64,000 nucleotides of DNA from contig CAZAMP010000006.1 of the NCBI GenBank assembly GCA_964486455.1, forward strand, positions 50,313-114,312, read 5' to 3'. Both the position numbers and the translations under genes were made by a program. Shown piece after piece: positions 18,018-25,941 of the stretch. Position 1 is the first letter of the stretch. Each line of letters starts with the position of its first letter. This DNA comes from CAZAMP01 sp964486455 (lineage in GTDB: Bacteria > Eisenbacteria > RBG-16-71-46 > CAZAMP01). A model generated the notes under the pieces. The model was not told the DNA's origin. It saw only the letters and a program-made list of their open reading frames with translations, and did no database searches.

Positions 18018-18786
18018 AGCGCCTTTCCCTTCCCTGATAGTCGCGAATGGCTGCGTAGAAATGCGCGCGTCTGATGTCCGGCCAGAGTACGTCGGTGACG
18101 TAGATCTCCGAGTAGGCCAGCCCCCACAGCAGGAAGTTCGAGATCCGCATCTCACCGCTCGTGCGGATGAGCAAGTCCGGAGGAGGGAGCTCGGCCGCGT
18201 ACAGGTGGGATTGCACCACGTCTTCATCGATCGCGTCGGGGGCGAGCCTGCCCGCCAGTAGCTCCTTCGCGATGCCCTTCATCGCGTCCACGATCTCCGC
18301 GCGCCCGCCATACGAGATCGCCAGCGTCAGCACAAGCCCGGTGCTGCCTGACAGGAAGTCGATCGTCGACTCGAGCTCGTCTCGGACGGATGCCGGAAGA
18401 TCTCCGATCCGCCCAATGGTGCTCAGCCGAACGTTGTTTCGCGCAAGCTCGTCACGCTCTTCCTTGAGCGTGTCCTTGAGAAAGCGCATCAGGGCATCGA
18501 CTTCGGCCTTGGGTCTATTCCAGTTCTCGATCGAGAACGTATAGAGGGTGAGCGCTTCGAGCTCGAGTTGAGCGGCGGCCTCGACCACTTCCCGAACGGC
18601 TTTTCGCGCGGCGTGGTGGCCCTGGATGCGGACGAGCCCTTTGCGGCGCGCCCAGCGCCCGTTTCCGTCCATGATGACAGCTACGTGTCGGGGCAGATTC
18701 CCGGCCGCGACAACTTCGGCTTTTAGCTCTTCGACGGCTTCGGCGTCGAGACGGCCGACGTCCGTGGAGCGGGTATCCACGCTCAA
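18001..18786 (-). CDS. uppS: Isoprenyl transferase (undecaprenyl diphosphate synthase)
   Basis: Cis-prenyltransferase that extends farnesyl diphosphate with IPP to the C55 carrier lipid for peptidoglycan and other envelope polymers. It has 261 residues. Signatures in order: VAVIMDGNGRWARR with the catalytic aspartate, GHHAARKAVREVV, YTFSIENWNRP, ISYGGRAEIVDA and LLIRTSGEMRISNFLLWGLAYSEIY. It follows frr by 2 bp and overlaps cdsA. The N-terminus carries about 30 extra residues before the conserved core, so an internal start cannot be excluded. Confidence 0.97.
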   Translation of the reverse strand: MSVDTRSTDVGRLDAEAVEELKAEVVAAGNLPRHVAVIMDGNGRWARRKGLVRIQGHHAARKAVREVVEAAAQLELEALTLYTFSIENWNRPKAEVDALMRFLKDTLKEERDELARNNVRLSTIGRIGDLPASVRDELESTIDFLSGSTGLVLTLAISYGGRAEIVDAMKGIAKELLAGRLAPDAIDEDVVQSHLYAAELPPPDLLIRTSGEMRISNFLLWGLAYSEIYVTDVLWPDIRRAHFYAAIRDYQGRERRFGRVD

Positions 18787-18788
18787 GT

Positions 18789-19349
18789 TTAGATCTCCAG
18801 GATGTCGCTTTCTTTTTGCTTCAAGGCGTCATCCAGTTTGCCGATATAGTCGTCGGTCAGCTTCTGCACTTCGTCGATGTGGCGATGGCAGTCATCTTCG
18901 GAGAGGTCTTTCGCGTTCTCGAGCTTCTTCAGGTGATCGTTCGCCTCGCGGCGGATCTGACGAATGGCGACGCGGGCCGACTCCCCGGTCTTCTTGACCT
19001 GCTTCACGAGGTCTTTCCGCCGCTCCTCCGTCAACGGAGGCACGGGCACGCGGACGACCGTTCCGTCATCGGTCGGGTTGAGCCCGAGGTCGGCGGCCAT
19101 GATTGCTTTCGAGACCACGGAGACCATCGGCTTCTCCCAGGGCTGGATCACGATCAGCCGCGGCTCCGGTACGTTGATGGAGGCAACCTGCTGGAGAGGG
19201 ACCATCGACCCGTAGTAGTCGACGCGGACAGAATCCAGAAGCGACGCCGACGCGCGGCCGGCGCGAATCGAAGCCAGCTCGCGTCCCATGGCTTCGAGAG
19301 ATTTCGTCATCTTCGTCAGGGCCTCACCCATCACACCATTTGCATCCAT
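18789..19349 (-). CDS. frr: Ribosome recycling factor
   Basis: RRF acts with EF-G to split post-termination ribosomes. The ATG at 19349 is preceded by GAGGAGG at 8 bp and gives 186 residues, the standard length; an in-frame ATG at 19376 lacks such a site. Conserved stretches are LASIRAGRASASLLDSV, INVPEPRLIVIQPWE, NPTDDGTVVRVPVPPLTEERR and IRQIRREANDHLKKL. It lies between pyrH and uppS, the usual tsf-pyrH-frr-uppS arrangement. Confidence 0.98.
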   Translation of the reverse strand: MDANGVMGEALTKMTKSLEAMGRELASIRAGRASASLLDSVRVDYYGSMVPLQQVASINVPEPRLIVIQPWEKPMVSVVSKAIMAADLGLNPTDDGTVVRVPVPPLTEERRKDLVKQVKKTGESARVAIRQIRREANDHLKKLENAKDLSEDDCHRHIDEVQKLTDDYIGKLDDALKQKESDILEI

Positions 19350-19362
19350 ACTCGAGACCTCC

Positions 19363-20112
19363 TCAGGATTCGTCACTCGTCACGTTGGAGACGTCCCCCA
19401 CGTAGGTGCAGACCGCATCCCCCGTGACGACGCGCCGCAGCTCGCCGGGCTCCGTCAGCTTGAACACGACTATGGGAAGCTGATTCTCCATGCACAGGGC
19501 GACGGCGGTGGAGTCCATGACCCGCAAACCGCTCTCGAGGACCTGCCTGAAGGACATGCGATCGTAACGTACGGCGTCCGGGACCTTGAGCGGATCGGCG
19601 CTATAGACGCCGTCGACCTTGGTGCCCTTGAGAAGAACATCGGCCCCTAGCTCGATCGCCCGTTGAGACGCGGCGGTGTCCGTCGTGAAGTACGGAAGTC
19701 CCGTTCCCGCGGCGGACAGCACGATCCGACCCTTTTCGAGGTGTCGGAGCGCCCGCCGGCGGATGTAGGGCTCGCAGACCTGCTCCATGTGGATCGCGGA
19801 GAGAACGCGGGTCTGGCGACCCAGGTTTTCGAGGCGATCCTGAAGCGCCAGACAATTGATGACCGTCGCGATCATCCCCATGTTGTCGCCGGTCACGCGA
19901 TCGACGCCGCGTTCGGAGAGCGCTTCGCCGCGGAAGATGTTGCCACCCCCCACAACGATGACAATTTGGATTCCCAGGCTGGAAACTGCGGCGATCTCTT
20001 CGGCGAGAGATTCCACGACGGTCGGATCGATCCCCGATTGGTGGTTACCCGAGAGGACCTCACCGCTAGTCTTCAGAAGGATTCGACGGTACTTGGGTTG
20101 CTTCACCGACAC
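19363..20112 (-). CDS. pyrH: Uridylate kinase
   Basis: Bacterial UMP kinase, an amino-acid-kinase-fold hexamer that makes UDP for nucleotide and cell-wall precursor supply. It has 249 residues. Visible motifs: YRRILLKTSGEVLSG at the N-terminus, IVVGGGNIFRG, the acidic DNMGMIATVINCLALQD segment, SAAGTGLPYFTTDTAASQRA, LLKGTKVDGVYSADP and VMDSTAVALCMENQLPIVVF. It sits 13 bp from frr and 15 bp from tsf. Confidence 0.98.
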   Translation of the reverse strand: MSVKQPKYRRILLKTSGEVLSGNHQSGIDPTVVESLAEEIAAVSSLGIQIVIVVGGGNIFRGEALSERGVDRVTGDNMGMIATVINCLALQDRLENLGRQTRVLSAIHMEQVCEPYIRRRALRHLEKGRIVLSAAGTGLPYFTTDTAASQRAIELGADVLLKGTKVDGVYSADPLKVPDAVRYDRMSFRQVLESGLRVMDSTAVALCMENQLPIVVFKLTEPGELRRVVTGDAVCTYVGDVSNVTSDES

Positions 20113-20127
20113 TCCTCCTGTGAGATA

Positions 20128-20721
20128 CTACTTGCCCAACTCGAACCGCGCAAACCGACGCACTCGGATGTTCTCTCCGATCTTGGCGATCGCCGCGTTC
20201 AGGTACTCGCCGATGGTGACGTCCGTGTCTCGCACATACGGCTGCTCGAGCAGGCAGACCTCCGAATAGAACTTCTTTATCTGTCCATCCACGATCTTGT
20301 CGATCACTTGCTCCGGCTTACCGGAGTCGACCGCGCGCTGATGAAAGATCTCACGCTCGCCTTCGACACGCTCCGGCGAGAGGTCCTCCGCTTGGACGAC
20401 CTCGGGGCTCGCGGCCGCGATGTGCATGGAGATGTTCTTCACCAGCTCTTCGAAATCGTCGGTCTTCGCCACAAAATCGGTCTCGCAGTTCACCTCGATC
20501 ATCACGCCGATCTTCCAGCCGGGATGCACGTACGTCGACACGCGCCCTTCACTGGTTTCGCGCTCGGCGCGCTTGGCGGCTTTCGCGATGCCTTTCTTCC
20601 GTAGGCTGGTGATCGCGGCGTCCATGTCACCGCTCGTTTCCTCGAGCGCGCGCTTGCAGTCCATCATACCGGCCCCGGTTCTCTGCCGGAGCTCCTTAAC
20701 GAGTGAAGCCACAATGCTCAT
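20128..20721 (-). CDS. tsf: Elongation factor Ts (short form)
   Basis: Nucleotide-exchange factor for EF-Tu. AAAGGAG lies 9 bp before the ATG at 20721, giving 197 residues, the compact one-core form common outside Proteobacteria. The N-terminal UBA-like domain has VKELRQRTGAGMMDCKRAL, followed by IEVNCETDFVAKTDDF, and the C-terminus closes with VRRFARFELGK. It follows rpsB with an 84-bp gap, the near-universal rpsB-tsf pairing. Confidence 0.97.
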   Translation of the reverse strand: MSIVASLVKELRQRTGAGMMDCKRALEETSGDMDAAITSLRKKGIAKAAKRAERETSEGRVSTYVHPGWKIGVMIEVNCETDFVAKTDDFEELVKNISMHIAAASPEVVQAEDLSPERVEGEREIFHQRAVDSGKPEQVIDKIVDGQIKKFYSEVCLLEQPYVRDTDVTIGEYLNAAIAKIGENIRVRRFARFELGK

Positions 20722-20805
20722 CTGACCTGACTCCTTTGGGATTTCCACCGTGTGCTGAGCAAGGAAATGAATCCGATGGTTTCATCAGACGACATCCGCC
20801 GCGGA

Positions 20806-21573
20806 TCAACTGGACGCGGGCTGCTCTCCGGCGCCGGCGGCGGCCATGGGCGTCTCGGGCTTCTTCTCCTCAGGCACGTTCGGCTTCTGCCCGCGCGCCG
20901 CCGCTTCCCGAGCGACGTCACTGACCGCATGCGTCAGGAGCCGGATGGACCGGATGGCGTCATCGTTGCCCGGAATAGGAAGAGAGATGAGATCCGGATC
21001 ACTGTTCGTGTCCACGATCCCGACGACCGGGATGCCGAGTCGATTGGCTTCCGCAACGGCGATACGCTCCTTACGCGTGTCCACGACGAAGACGATGCCC
21101 GGCAGAGCATTCATCTTCCGGATCCCCGAGAAGATCTTGTTGAGCTTCTCGCGCTCCTTGTGCATCCGAACCTGTTCCTTCTTGGGCCGACCCTCGAACT
21201 CACCAGACTCGAACCCGCTGTCCAGATCGTCGAGCCGCTGGATACTGCTCCGGATGGTTCTGAAGTTCGTGAGCATGCCGCCGAGCCAGCGCTCGGTCAC
21301 GTAGTACATTTCGCAGTGTGCCGCTTCTTCGCGGATGATGCTCTTCGCCTGCCGCTTCGTACCCACGAAAAGGACCGACTTCCCCGAGGCTACGACGTTC
21401 CGTAGGGTGGTTAGGGTGGTTTCGAGGGCGGCTAGCGTGCGCTGAAGGTTGATGATGTGGATGCCGTTTCGCTGGCCGAAGATGTAGCGTCGCATCTTCG
21501 GATTCCAGCGGTCCGTCTGATGACCGAAATGGACTCCGGCCCCCAGAAGGTCCTGAAGGGTGACCTTCGACAT
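20806..21573 (-). CDS. rpsB: 30S ribosomal protein S2
   Basis: Ribosomal protein S2. The ATG at 21573 has GGAGG at 7 bp and gives 255 residues. Signature runs are LLGAGVHFGHQTDRWNPKM, GIHIINLQRT, FVGTKRQAKSII, VTERWLGGMLTNF and PGIVFVVDTRKERIAVAEA, with NSDPDLISLPIPGNDDAIRS near the end. A Pro/Ala/Glu-rich C-terminal tail extends beyond the conserved core. It is downstream of rpsI with a 147-bp spacer that contains a strong hairpin. Confidence 0.98.
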   Translation of the reverse strand: MSKVTLQDLLGAGVHFGHQTDRWNPKMRRYIFGQRNGIHIINLQRTLAALETTLTTLRNVVASGKSVLFVGTKRQAKSIIREEAAHCEMYYVTERWLGGMLTNFRTIRSSIQRLDDLDSGFESGEFEGRPKKEQVRMHKEREKLNKIFSGIRKMNALPGIVFVVDTRKERIAVAEANRLGIPVVGIVDTNSDPDLISLPIPGNDDAIRSIRLLTHAVSDVAREAAARGQKPNVPEEKKPETPMAAAGAGEQPASS

Positions 21574-21678
21574 TTTGAGACCTCCGACAGGGTTGTGAAC
21601 CTCCGCCCCCGTCGCGCCCACGCCTCACCGGCGGTGCCGGCACCATGAGTGCAGTGGATCGGGGGGCGTGTGTGATAC

Positions 21679-21700
21679 GCGGCCGGCCGCGGCCGACCGC
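21679..21700 (-). other. GC-rich hairpin in the rpsI-rpsB spacer (possible rpsB leader)
   Basis: On the minus strand GCGGTCGGC-CGCG-GCCGGCCGC forms a 9-bp stem (one G-U) with a 4-nt loop, about 105 nt before the rpsB start. No U-tract follows, so it is unlikely to be a simple terminator. An S2-binding autoregulatory leader or transcript-processing site is possible. Confidence 0.4.
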
Positions 21701-21720
21701 GCTTGAAACGCAATCGTGAT

Positions 21721-22116
21721 CTAGCGCTTCGAGAACTGGAAGCGCTTACGGGCCTTCGGCTGACCCGGCTTCTTGCGCTCTGTAATCCGTGCGTCGCGCG
21801 TCAGCAACCCGTTCTCGCGGAGCTTACCCTTGAGGTCAGGCTCGGCCTTCAGGAGGGCCCGGGCGATGCCCAACCGCATTGCACCGGCCTGGCCGGACTT
21901 GCCGCCGCCGGTGACCCGTACTGAAACGTCGTACTGTCCGCGCCGTTCCGTGATGACGAGACCGCGTTCCGCCTCGATAACAAGCGTATCGCGATCGAAG
22001 TAGCTCAACGGCGAGGCACCATTCACGGTCAACGTGCCGCTCCCCGCCGTGAGTCGTACGCGGGCGATGGCTTCTTTCCTGCGGCCGACGGCCACGTGAA
22101 ATTGGTCTGCGCTCAA
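21721..22116 (-). CDS. rpsI: 30S ribosomal protein S9
   Basis: S9 of the small subunit, whose C-terminal tail reaches the P-site tRNA. It has 131 residues with the start AVGRRKEAIARVRL, central VRVTGGGKSGQAGAMRLGIARAL, and the invariant RKRFQFSKR end. The gene follows rplM by 41 bp, the universal L13-S9 pair, and is upstream of rpsB. Confidence 0.98.
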   Translation of the reverse strand: MSADQFHVAVGRRKEAIARVRLTAGSGTLTVNGASPLSYFDRDTLVIEAERGLVITERRGQYDVSVRVTGGGKSGQAGAMRLGIARALLKAEPDLKGKLRENGLLTRDARITERKKPGQPKARKRFQFSKR

Positions 22117-22157
22117 GCTCCTGCTCCTCTTCGAGTGTCGTCAGAGATCGATCGGCG

Positions 22158-22622
22158 TCAGACGCCGCGCCCCTCGAGGACGCGCCCCTGAGTTCCCAGC
22201 TTGTGCACGATCGGCTGCTGCGACTCGTGCGGGTGATCGGGTCCCCGATAGATTTTGAGCTTCGAGATCATCTTGCGACCCAGCTTTGTTTTCGGCAGCA
22301 TGCCGCGGACCGCCAGTCTGATGATCTCCTCGGGCTTCTCCTTCTTCATCCGGCCGTACGAAGTAATCTTCTCCCCGCCCGGATAGCCGGAATGCCGGAA
22401 GTAGGTCTTCTGCTCGGGTTTGCGGCCGGTCAAATGAACGCGCTCGCAATTGACGACGATGACGTGATCACCAACGTCCACATGCGGCGTGTATGTGGGC
22501 TTCCATTTCCCACGCAAGATCATCGCGATTTCCGACGCCATCCGACCCAGCGTTTGTCCCTCGGCATCAACGACATACCAGGACCGACGCACGTCTTCCG
22601 CCCGGGTGGATACGGTCTTCAT
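22158..22622 (-). CDS. rplM: 50S ribosomal protein L13
   Basis: Large-subunit protein L13, an early assembly protein. It has 154 residues with WYVVDAEGQTLGRMASEIA, GDHVIVVNCERVHLTGRK, the YRHSGYPG-like FRHSGYPGG and AVRGMLPKTKLGRKM. It is the first gene of the rplM-rpsI-rpsB-tsf-pyrH-frr chain and has a clear sigma70-type promoter 66-94 bp upstream. The ribosome site is GGGAGGAC shortly before the ATG. Confidence 0.98.
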   Translation of the reverse strand: MKTVSTRAEDVRRSWYVVDAEGQTLGRMASEIAMILRGKWKPTYTPHVDVGDHVIVVNCERVHLTGRKPEQKTYFRHSGYPGGEKITSYGRMKKEKPEEIIRLAVRGMLPKTKLGRKMISKLKIYRGPDHPHESQQPIVHKLGTQGRVLEGRGV

Positions 22623-22687
22623 GATCTATGTCCTCCCAACAATATGTCCTACCGGCGAATAAGCTACATGGAATTCAAAGGCCAGTA

Positions 22688-22716
22688 AGCTTACGAAGCT
22701 GAGGCCGATCGGTCAA
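22688..22716 (-). promoter_or_regulatory. Promoter of the rplM-rpsI-rpsB-tsf run
   Basis: Minus-strand TTGACC (22716-22711), 17-bp spacer, TAAGCT (22693-22688). It has the same architecture as the promoters before rpsU and the tRNA genes in this window. Confidence 0.65.
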
Positions 22717-22731
22717 GTCCCAAAACGACGC

Positions 22732-23760
22732 CTATTTGACCGCGGATTCGGCCAGGCGCTCGAACGGTGGCCGGAAGACCCCTTTCTCGGTGATGATCCC
22801 GCTGAGCAGGGTCGCGGGGGTGACGTCGAAGGCCGGATTGTAAGCCTCCACCCCACCCGGGGTAGTCGAAAGACCGCTCCATGCAAGCACTTCGCCCGCA
22901 TCCCGCTCCTCGATCTCGATCCGTCCCCCCTCAGGGCAGGCCGGGTCGATAGTCGAGCTAGGAGCCACCACATAGAACGGGACCCCCGCCTCGCGGGCCG
23001 CCAGCGCGACCCCATAGCTTCCGATCTTGTTGGCGGCATCACCGTTGGCCGCGACGCGGTCGGCGCCGATGAAGACCGCCTCGATCCGTTTGTGTTTGAG
23101 GCACCATGCCGCGGCCCCGTCGCACTGTACGGTCACTGGGATACCGGTGCGCTTGAGCTCCCACGCCGTGAGCCGGGCTCCCTGGAGTAGCGGACGGGTC
23201 TCATCGGCGAACACCTCCGGACGCTTGCCCATCGCCTGGGCCGCATAGACGACCGCCAGCGCTGTTCCCAATCCGCCGGTTGCGAGCCCGCCGGTGTTGC
23301 AGTGCGTCAGCACTCTCGGCGTATCCGAAAGGAGGTTCGCGCCGTGCTCTCCCATGCGACGGCTCATCTCGAGATCCTCTTCGAGGATGAGATCCGCTTC
23401 GGTGAGCAGGCGGTCGGCGACCGGCCCCCCGGCAGTGCGCGCCGCATCGATCGATCGCCGCATTCGATCACACGCCCAGAAGAGATTGACGGCCGTGGGC
23501 CGGGCCGTTTCGAGATAGTCCGCCGCGGATCGAGCGGCTTCGGCCGCTCGTGCGTCGTCCCCTCGTTCAGGCCAGGCGCCGAGAAGCACACCGTACGCTG
23601 CCGCTATACCGATCGCGGGTGCCCCGCGCACACGGAGCGCCCGAATCGCCTCATGCACTGACTCGATCGAGTCCAGCTCCAGATAGACTTCGCGATCCGG
23701 AAGCAACGTCTGATCGAGCATCCGGATCACACCATCCCGCCATCGAACCGTTTCGATCAC
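22732..23760 (-). CDS. mtnA: S-methyl-5-thioribose-1-phosphate isomerase
   Basis: Aldose-ketose isomerase of the methionine salvage pathway, related to eIF2B alpha subunits. I chose the GTG at 23760, which overlaps the maf stop as GTGA; the protein then has 343 residues, normal for MtnA. Motifs: RGAPAIGIAAAYGV, PTAVNLFWA, THCNTGGLATGG with the catalytic cysteine, DETRPLLQGARLTAWEL, and VFIGADRVAANGDAANKIGSY with the catalytic aspartate. The rest of the salvage pathway is not in the window, and some MtnA relatives act on other pentose phosphates. Confidence 0.92.
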   Translation of the reverse strand: MIETVRWRDGVIRMLDQTLLPDREVYLELDSIESVHEAIRALRVRGAPAIGIAAAYGVLLGAWPERGDDARAAEAARSAADYLETARPTAVNLFWACDRMRRSIDAARTAGGPVADRLLTEADLILEEDLEMSRRMGEHGANLLSDTPRVLTHCNTGGLATGGLGTALAVVYAAQAMGKRPEVFADETRPLLQGARLTAWELKRTGIPVTVQCDGAAAWCLKHKRIEAVFIGADRVAANGDAANKIGSYGVALAAREAGVPFYVVAPSSTIDPACPEGGRIEIEERDAGEVLAWSGLSTTPGGVEAYNPAFDVTPATLLSGIITEKGVFRPPFERLAESAVK

Positions 23761-24374
23761 GATCCATCCTCCAGTTGCCGGATGAGCCGGATCAGCAGTG
23801 TGATCGGCAACCCGACGACATTGAAATAGCACCCATTGAGTGCGGCGATGAAGGCGCTCCCGAGCGCCTGTGCCCCATAGGCTCCTGCCTTGTCGAGCGG
23901 CTCGCCCGTTCGGACGTAGGCCACGATCTCATCGGTCGCGAGCTCTCTGAACGTGACTTCGGTGCGCGACGTGTCCACGATCGACCGATCGCCTTTCGTG
24001 ACCGCCACGCCCGTGATGACGTCGTGCGTCCTACCGGAAAGCCGACCGAGCATCGTGACGGCATCGGCCTCGTCCACCGGCTTGCCGAGAACATCGCCGT
24101 CGACGACCACAATCGTGTCGGCCGCGATCACGAGCCGGCCCGGATGGTTCGCGGCAATCGTGCGCACCTTTTCCGACGCGAGACGGGCGGCCTGTGCGTC
24201 AGGCGACTCTCCGTCCAATGCGGTTTCATCGACGTCGGGCGGTTCCACGATCACGACCAGACCCAACCGTTCCAGAAGCTCCAATCGCCGTGGCGACGAC
24301 GACGCCAGGATGACAGGCTCGTCCTGACCGTAAACCACGCGACGCGCGAAGTCGGCTTCGGCAATCCGGCTCAT
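23757..24374 (-). CDS. maf: Maf-like nucleoside triphosphate pyrophosphatase
   Basis: House-cleaning enzyme that hydrolyses dTTP/UTP or modified nucleotides to the monophosphates. It has 205 residues. The family start VILASSSPRRLELLERLG is at 21-38, followed by the substrate-binding RLASEKVR, VIAADTIVVVDGDVLGKP and the C-terminal KAGAYGAQALGSAFI and VVGLPI motifs. A 4-bp overlap with dtd upstream and one with mtnA downstream form a coupled dtd-maf-mtnA trio. The exact subgroup (YhdE or YceF type) is not decided here. Confidence 0.93.
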   Translation of the reverse strand: MSRIAEADFARRVVYGQDEPVILASSSPRRLELLERLGLVVIVEPPDVDETALDGESPDAQAARLASEKVRTIAANHPGRLVIAADTIVVVDGDVLGKPVDEADAVTMLGRLSGRTHDVITGVAVTKGDRSIVDTSRTEVTFRELATDEIVAYVRTGEPLDKAGAYGAQALGSAFIAALNGCYFNVVGLPITLLIRLIRQLEDGS

Positions 24375-24808
24375 GGGCTCTCCACGATCAGCGTCACCGG
24401 CCCATCGTTGACGACCTCAACGTCCATCATAGCCCCGAACGACCCGCCGACGACGTGGAGTCCTTCCGCGGACAGATGACGCATGAATCCCTGGTACAGC
24501 GGCTCAGCGATCTCCGGCGGCGCCGCCCGGTCGAATGACGGCCGCTTCCCCTTGCGACAGTCCCCGTAGAGCGTGAACTGACTCACGACCAGCGCGGCAC
24601 CCCCCACCTCCACGACGGATCGGTTCATCTTCCGGGCATCGTCCGGGAATATCCGAAGCCCCGCACACTTGCGCGCGAGCCACTCAGCGTCGGACCCGGC
24701 GTCTCCCTTCTCGACCCCGAGCAGAATGACGAGCCCGATTCCCATCTCAGACTCGCCGCCGTCCCAGCTCACCCGCGCCCTCGAAACTCGTTGAATGACA
24801 GCTCGCAT
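24371..24808 (-). CDS. dtd: D-aminoacyl-tRNA deacylase
   Basis: Proofreading enzyme that removes D-amino acids, and glycine on tRNAAla, from tRNA. It has 145 residues. Both active-site motifs are present: SQFTLYGDCRKGKRPSF and the Gly-cisPro segment NDGPVTLIVESP near the C-terminus. It starts MRAVIQRVSRARVSW, typical of Dtd. A GGGAATAGGGAG ribosome site precedes the ATG. It heads the dtd-maf-mtnA set; upstream lies a 450-bp non-coding stretch. Confidence 0.96.
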   Translation of the reverse strand: MRAVIQRVSRARVSWDGGESEMGIGLVILLGVEKGDAGSDAEWLARKCAGLRIFPDDARKMNRSVVEVGGAALVVSQFTLYGDCRKGKRPSFDRAAPPEIAEPLYQGFMRHLSAEGLHVVGGSFGAMMDVEVVNDGPVTLIVESP

Positions 24809-24853
24809 CTCCCTATTCCCAGATATGTTACGACATGTAATTGAGAGCGGCCC

Positions 24854-24964
24854 GGGGGTAGGGTCCGCACGAGGACGCGCGCCCGCTCCGCTCGGCTATC
24901 CGCCTTCGGCGGATGATCCTCACGTCGCTCCCTGCGACGCGCCTCTCCGCGGACCCCACGCCCC
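24854..24964. other. Structured, multi-hairpin intergenic element upstream of dtd
   Basis: The gap 24809-25260 has no recognisable gene. It contains nested inverted repeats: an outer stem GGGTCCGC (24861-24868) with GCGGACCC (24949-24956), flanked by G-run and C-run ends; a hairpin ATCCGCC-TTC-GGCGGAT (24898-24914); and a second hairpin CGTCGC-TCCCT-GCGACG (24923-24939). Together these could fold as a multi-branched RNA or mark a dispersed repeat. Minus-strand frames across it are short and unconvincing. Confidence 0.5.
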
Positions 24965-25260
24965 GGACCCTTCCATCGCGTGAAAGCATGTCGGCGATAG
25001 GTCTCTCTCGCAACGCACGTATCACCTTGCTCAGCTCCTTCGCCGCCGCTCCCCCCACCTCAAGGTCGGGCGGCTCAGTACTCCCAACACGGCTACTCGC
25101 CTCCGACCCTGGAGGTCGCGTCGCGCCGGGGCGATCGCGTCAGGCCATCGCCGAAGCTCAGCTGCGGGCCGAGCTGGCGCGGGACTGGCTCTGCCAGGAC
25201 CGTGACAGATCGTGACCGCCAGCTGAAGTGACTAGACATCGCAATGTGTCCTTGATCACC

Positions 25261-25941
25261 TCACTTGCATTCCGGATTGGGAGAAACGGCGATCACATCG
25301 CCCTTTGCATGATATCCGGAGTCGCCTTCAACTTCCCCCGTCAACACATCAATGTCGACCCACTGCCCTTTCCTTCCTCCCGCAGGATGAGCCCTCGAAC
25401 CGGTGACCCGCCATCGGTAGCTTTCGTCGGCGTGCGAGTACCGAAGTTCGAAATGCCACGGCCGATCACTTTCCATTAGGCCATAGGCGGATGCGATCAC
25501 GGCAGCTGAGTCCTTCATCACGGGAAAACTACAGCCTCCCGGTTCAAGGTGGCATGGGAGATCGATTTCGCGAATCCGCGCTGTATACGGCTCGCCCTCA
25601 GCCAGAAGCACGTCTATGTGCATGTAGGAATCCATCCAAGGGCGATCTGCCAACAACAGATCGAAAGGAACTACGGATTGCCTGCCACTTACCATCCGGA
25701 ACGCTGGCCCGGATAAGGTGCAGGTGACAGCGTTCTCATAGAACGTAGGGTTGAACTCCTTGGCGACATAGCGCTCGGCGAAACGAACAACTGAAGTATC
25801 CCGCTCCACCCCACCGATTTGATCAGAACTGCCCTCGCTACACTCCGCCTCTGGCGACCACGGGTTGCACAGAAACGATAACACCAGAGCCAGCAGACAA
25901 CCTACTCTGACTCGCTTGCCTGATCTCATTGACCTAGCCAT
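25261..25941 (-). CDS. Small secreted protein of unknown function with a PepSY-like end
   Basis: This 226-residue protein has a basic start and hydrophobic stretch (VGCLLALVLSFLC), so it is exported. Four cysteines are spread through the mature part. The last 50 residues (YRWRVTGSRAH, then GQWVDIDVLTGEVEGDSG) resemble a PepSY-type fold in which a residue pair is followed by a DxxTG turn; this likeness is loose. I do not recognise the full protein. It starts 8 bp inside the end of rsh and may be cotranscribed with it. Its base composition is visibly less GC-rich than its neighbours, hinting at later acquisition. An in-frame ATG at 25929 is an alternative start. Confidence 0.6.
   Translation of the reverse strand: MARSMRSGKRVRVGCLLALVLSFLCNPWSPEAECSEGSSDQIGGVERDTSVVRFAERYVAKEFNPTFYENAVTCTLSGPAFRMVSGRQSVVPFDLLLADRPWMDSYMHIDVLLAEGEPYTARIREIDLPCHLEPGGCSFPVMKDSAAVIASAYGLMESDRPWHFELRYSHADESYRWRVTGSRAHPAGGRKGQWVDIDVLTGEVEGDSGYHAKGDVIAVSPNPECK

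Noticed and set aside
24828..25058. Minus-strand 76-codon frame across the structured element upstream of dtd
   Set aside because: Arg-rich and without homology that I recognise; the nested inverted repeats explain the sequence better.
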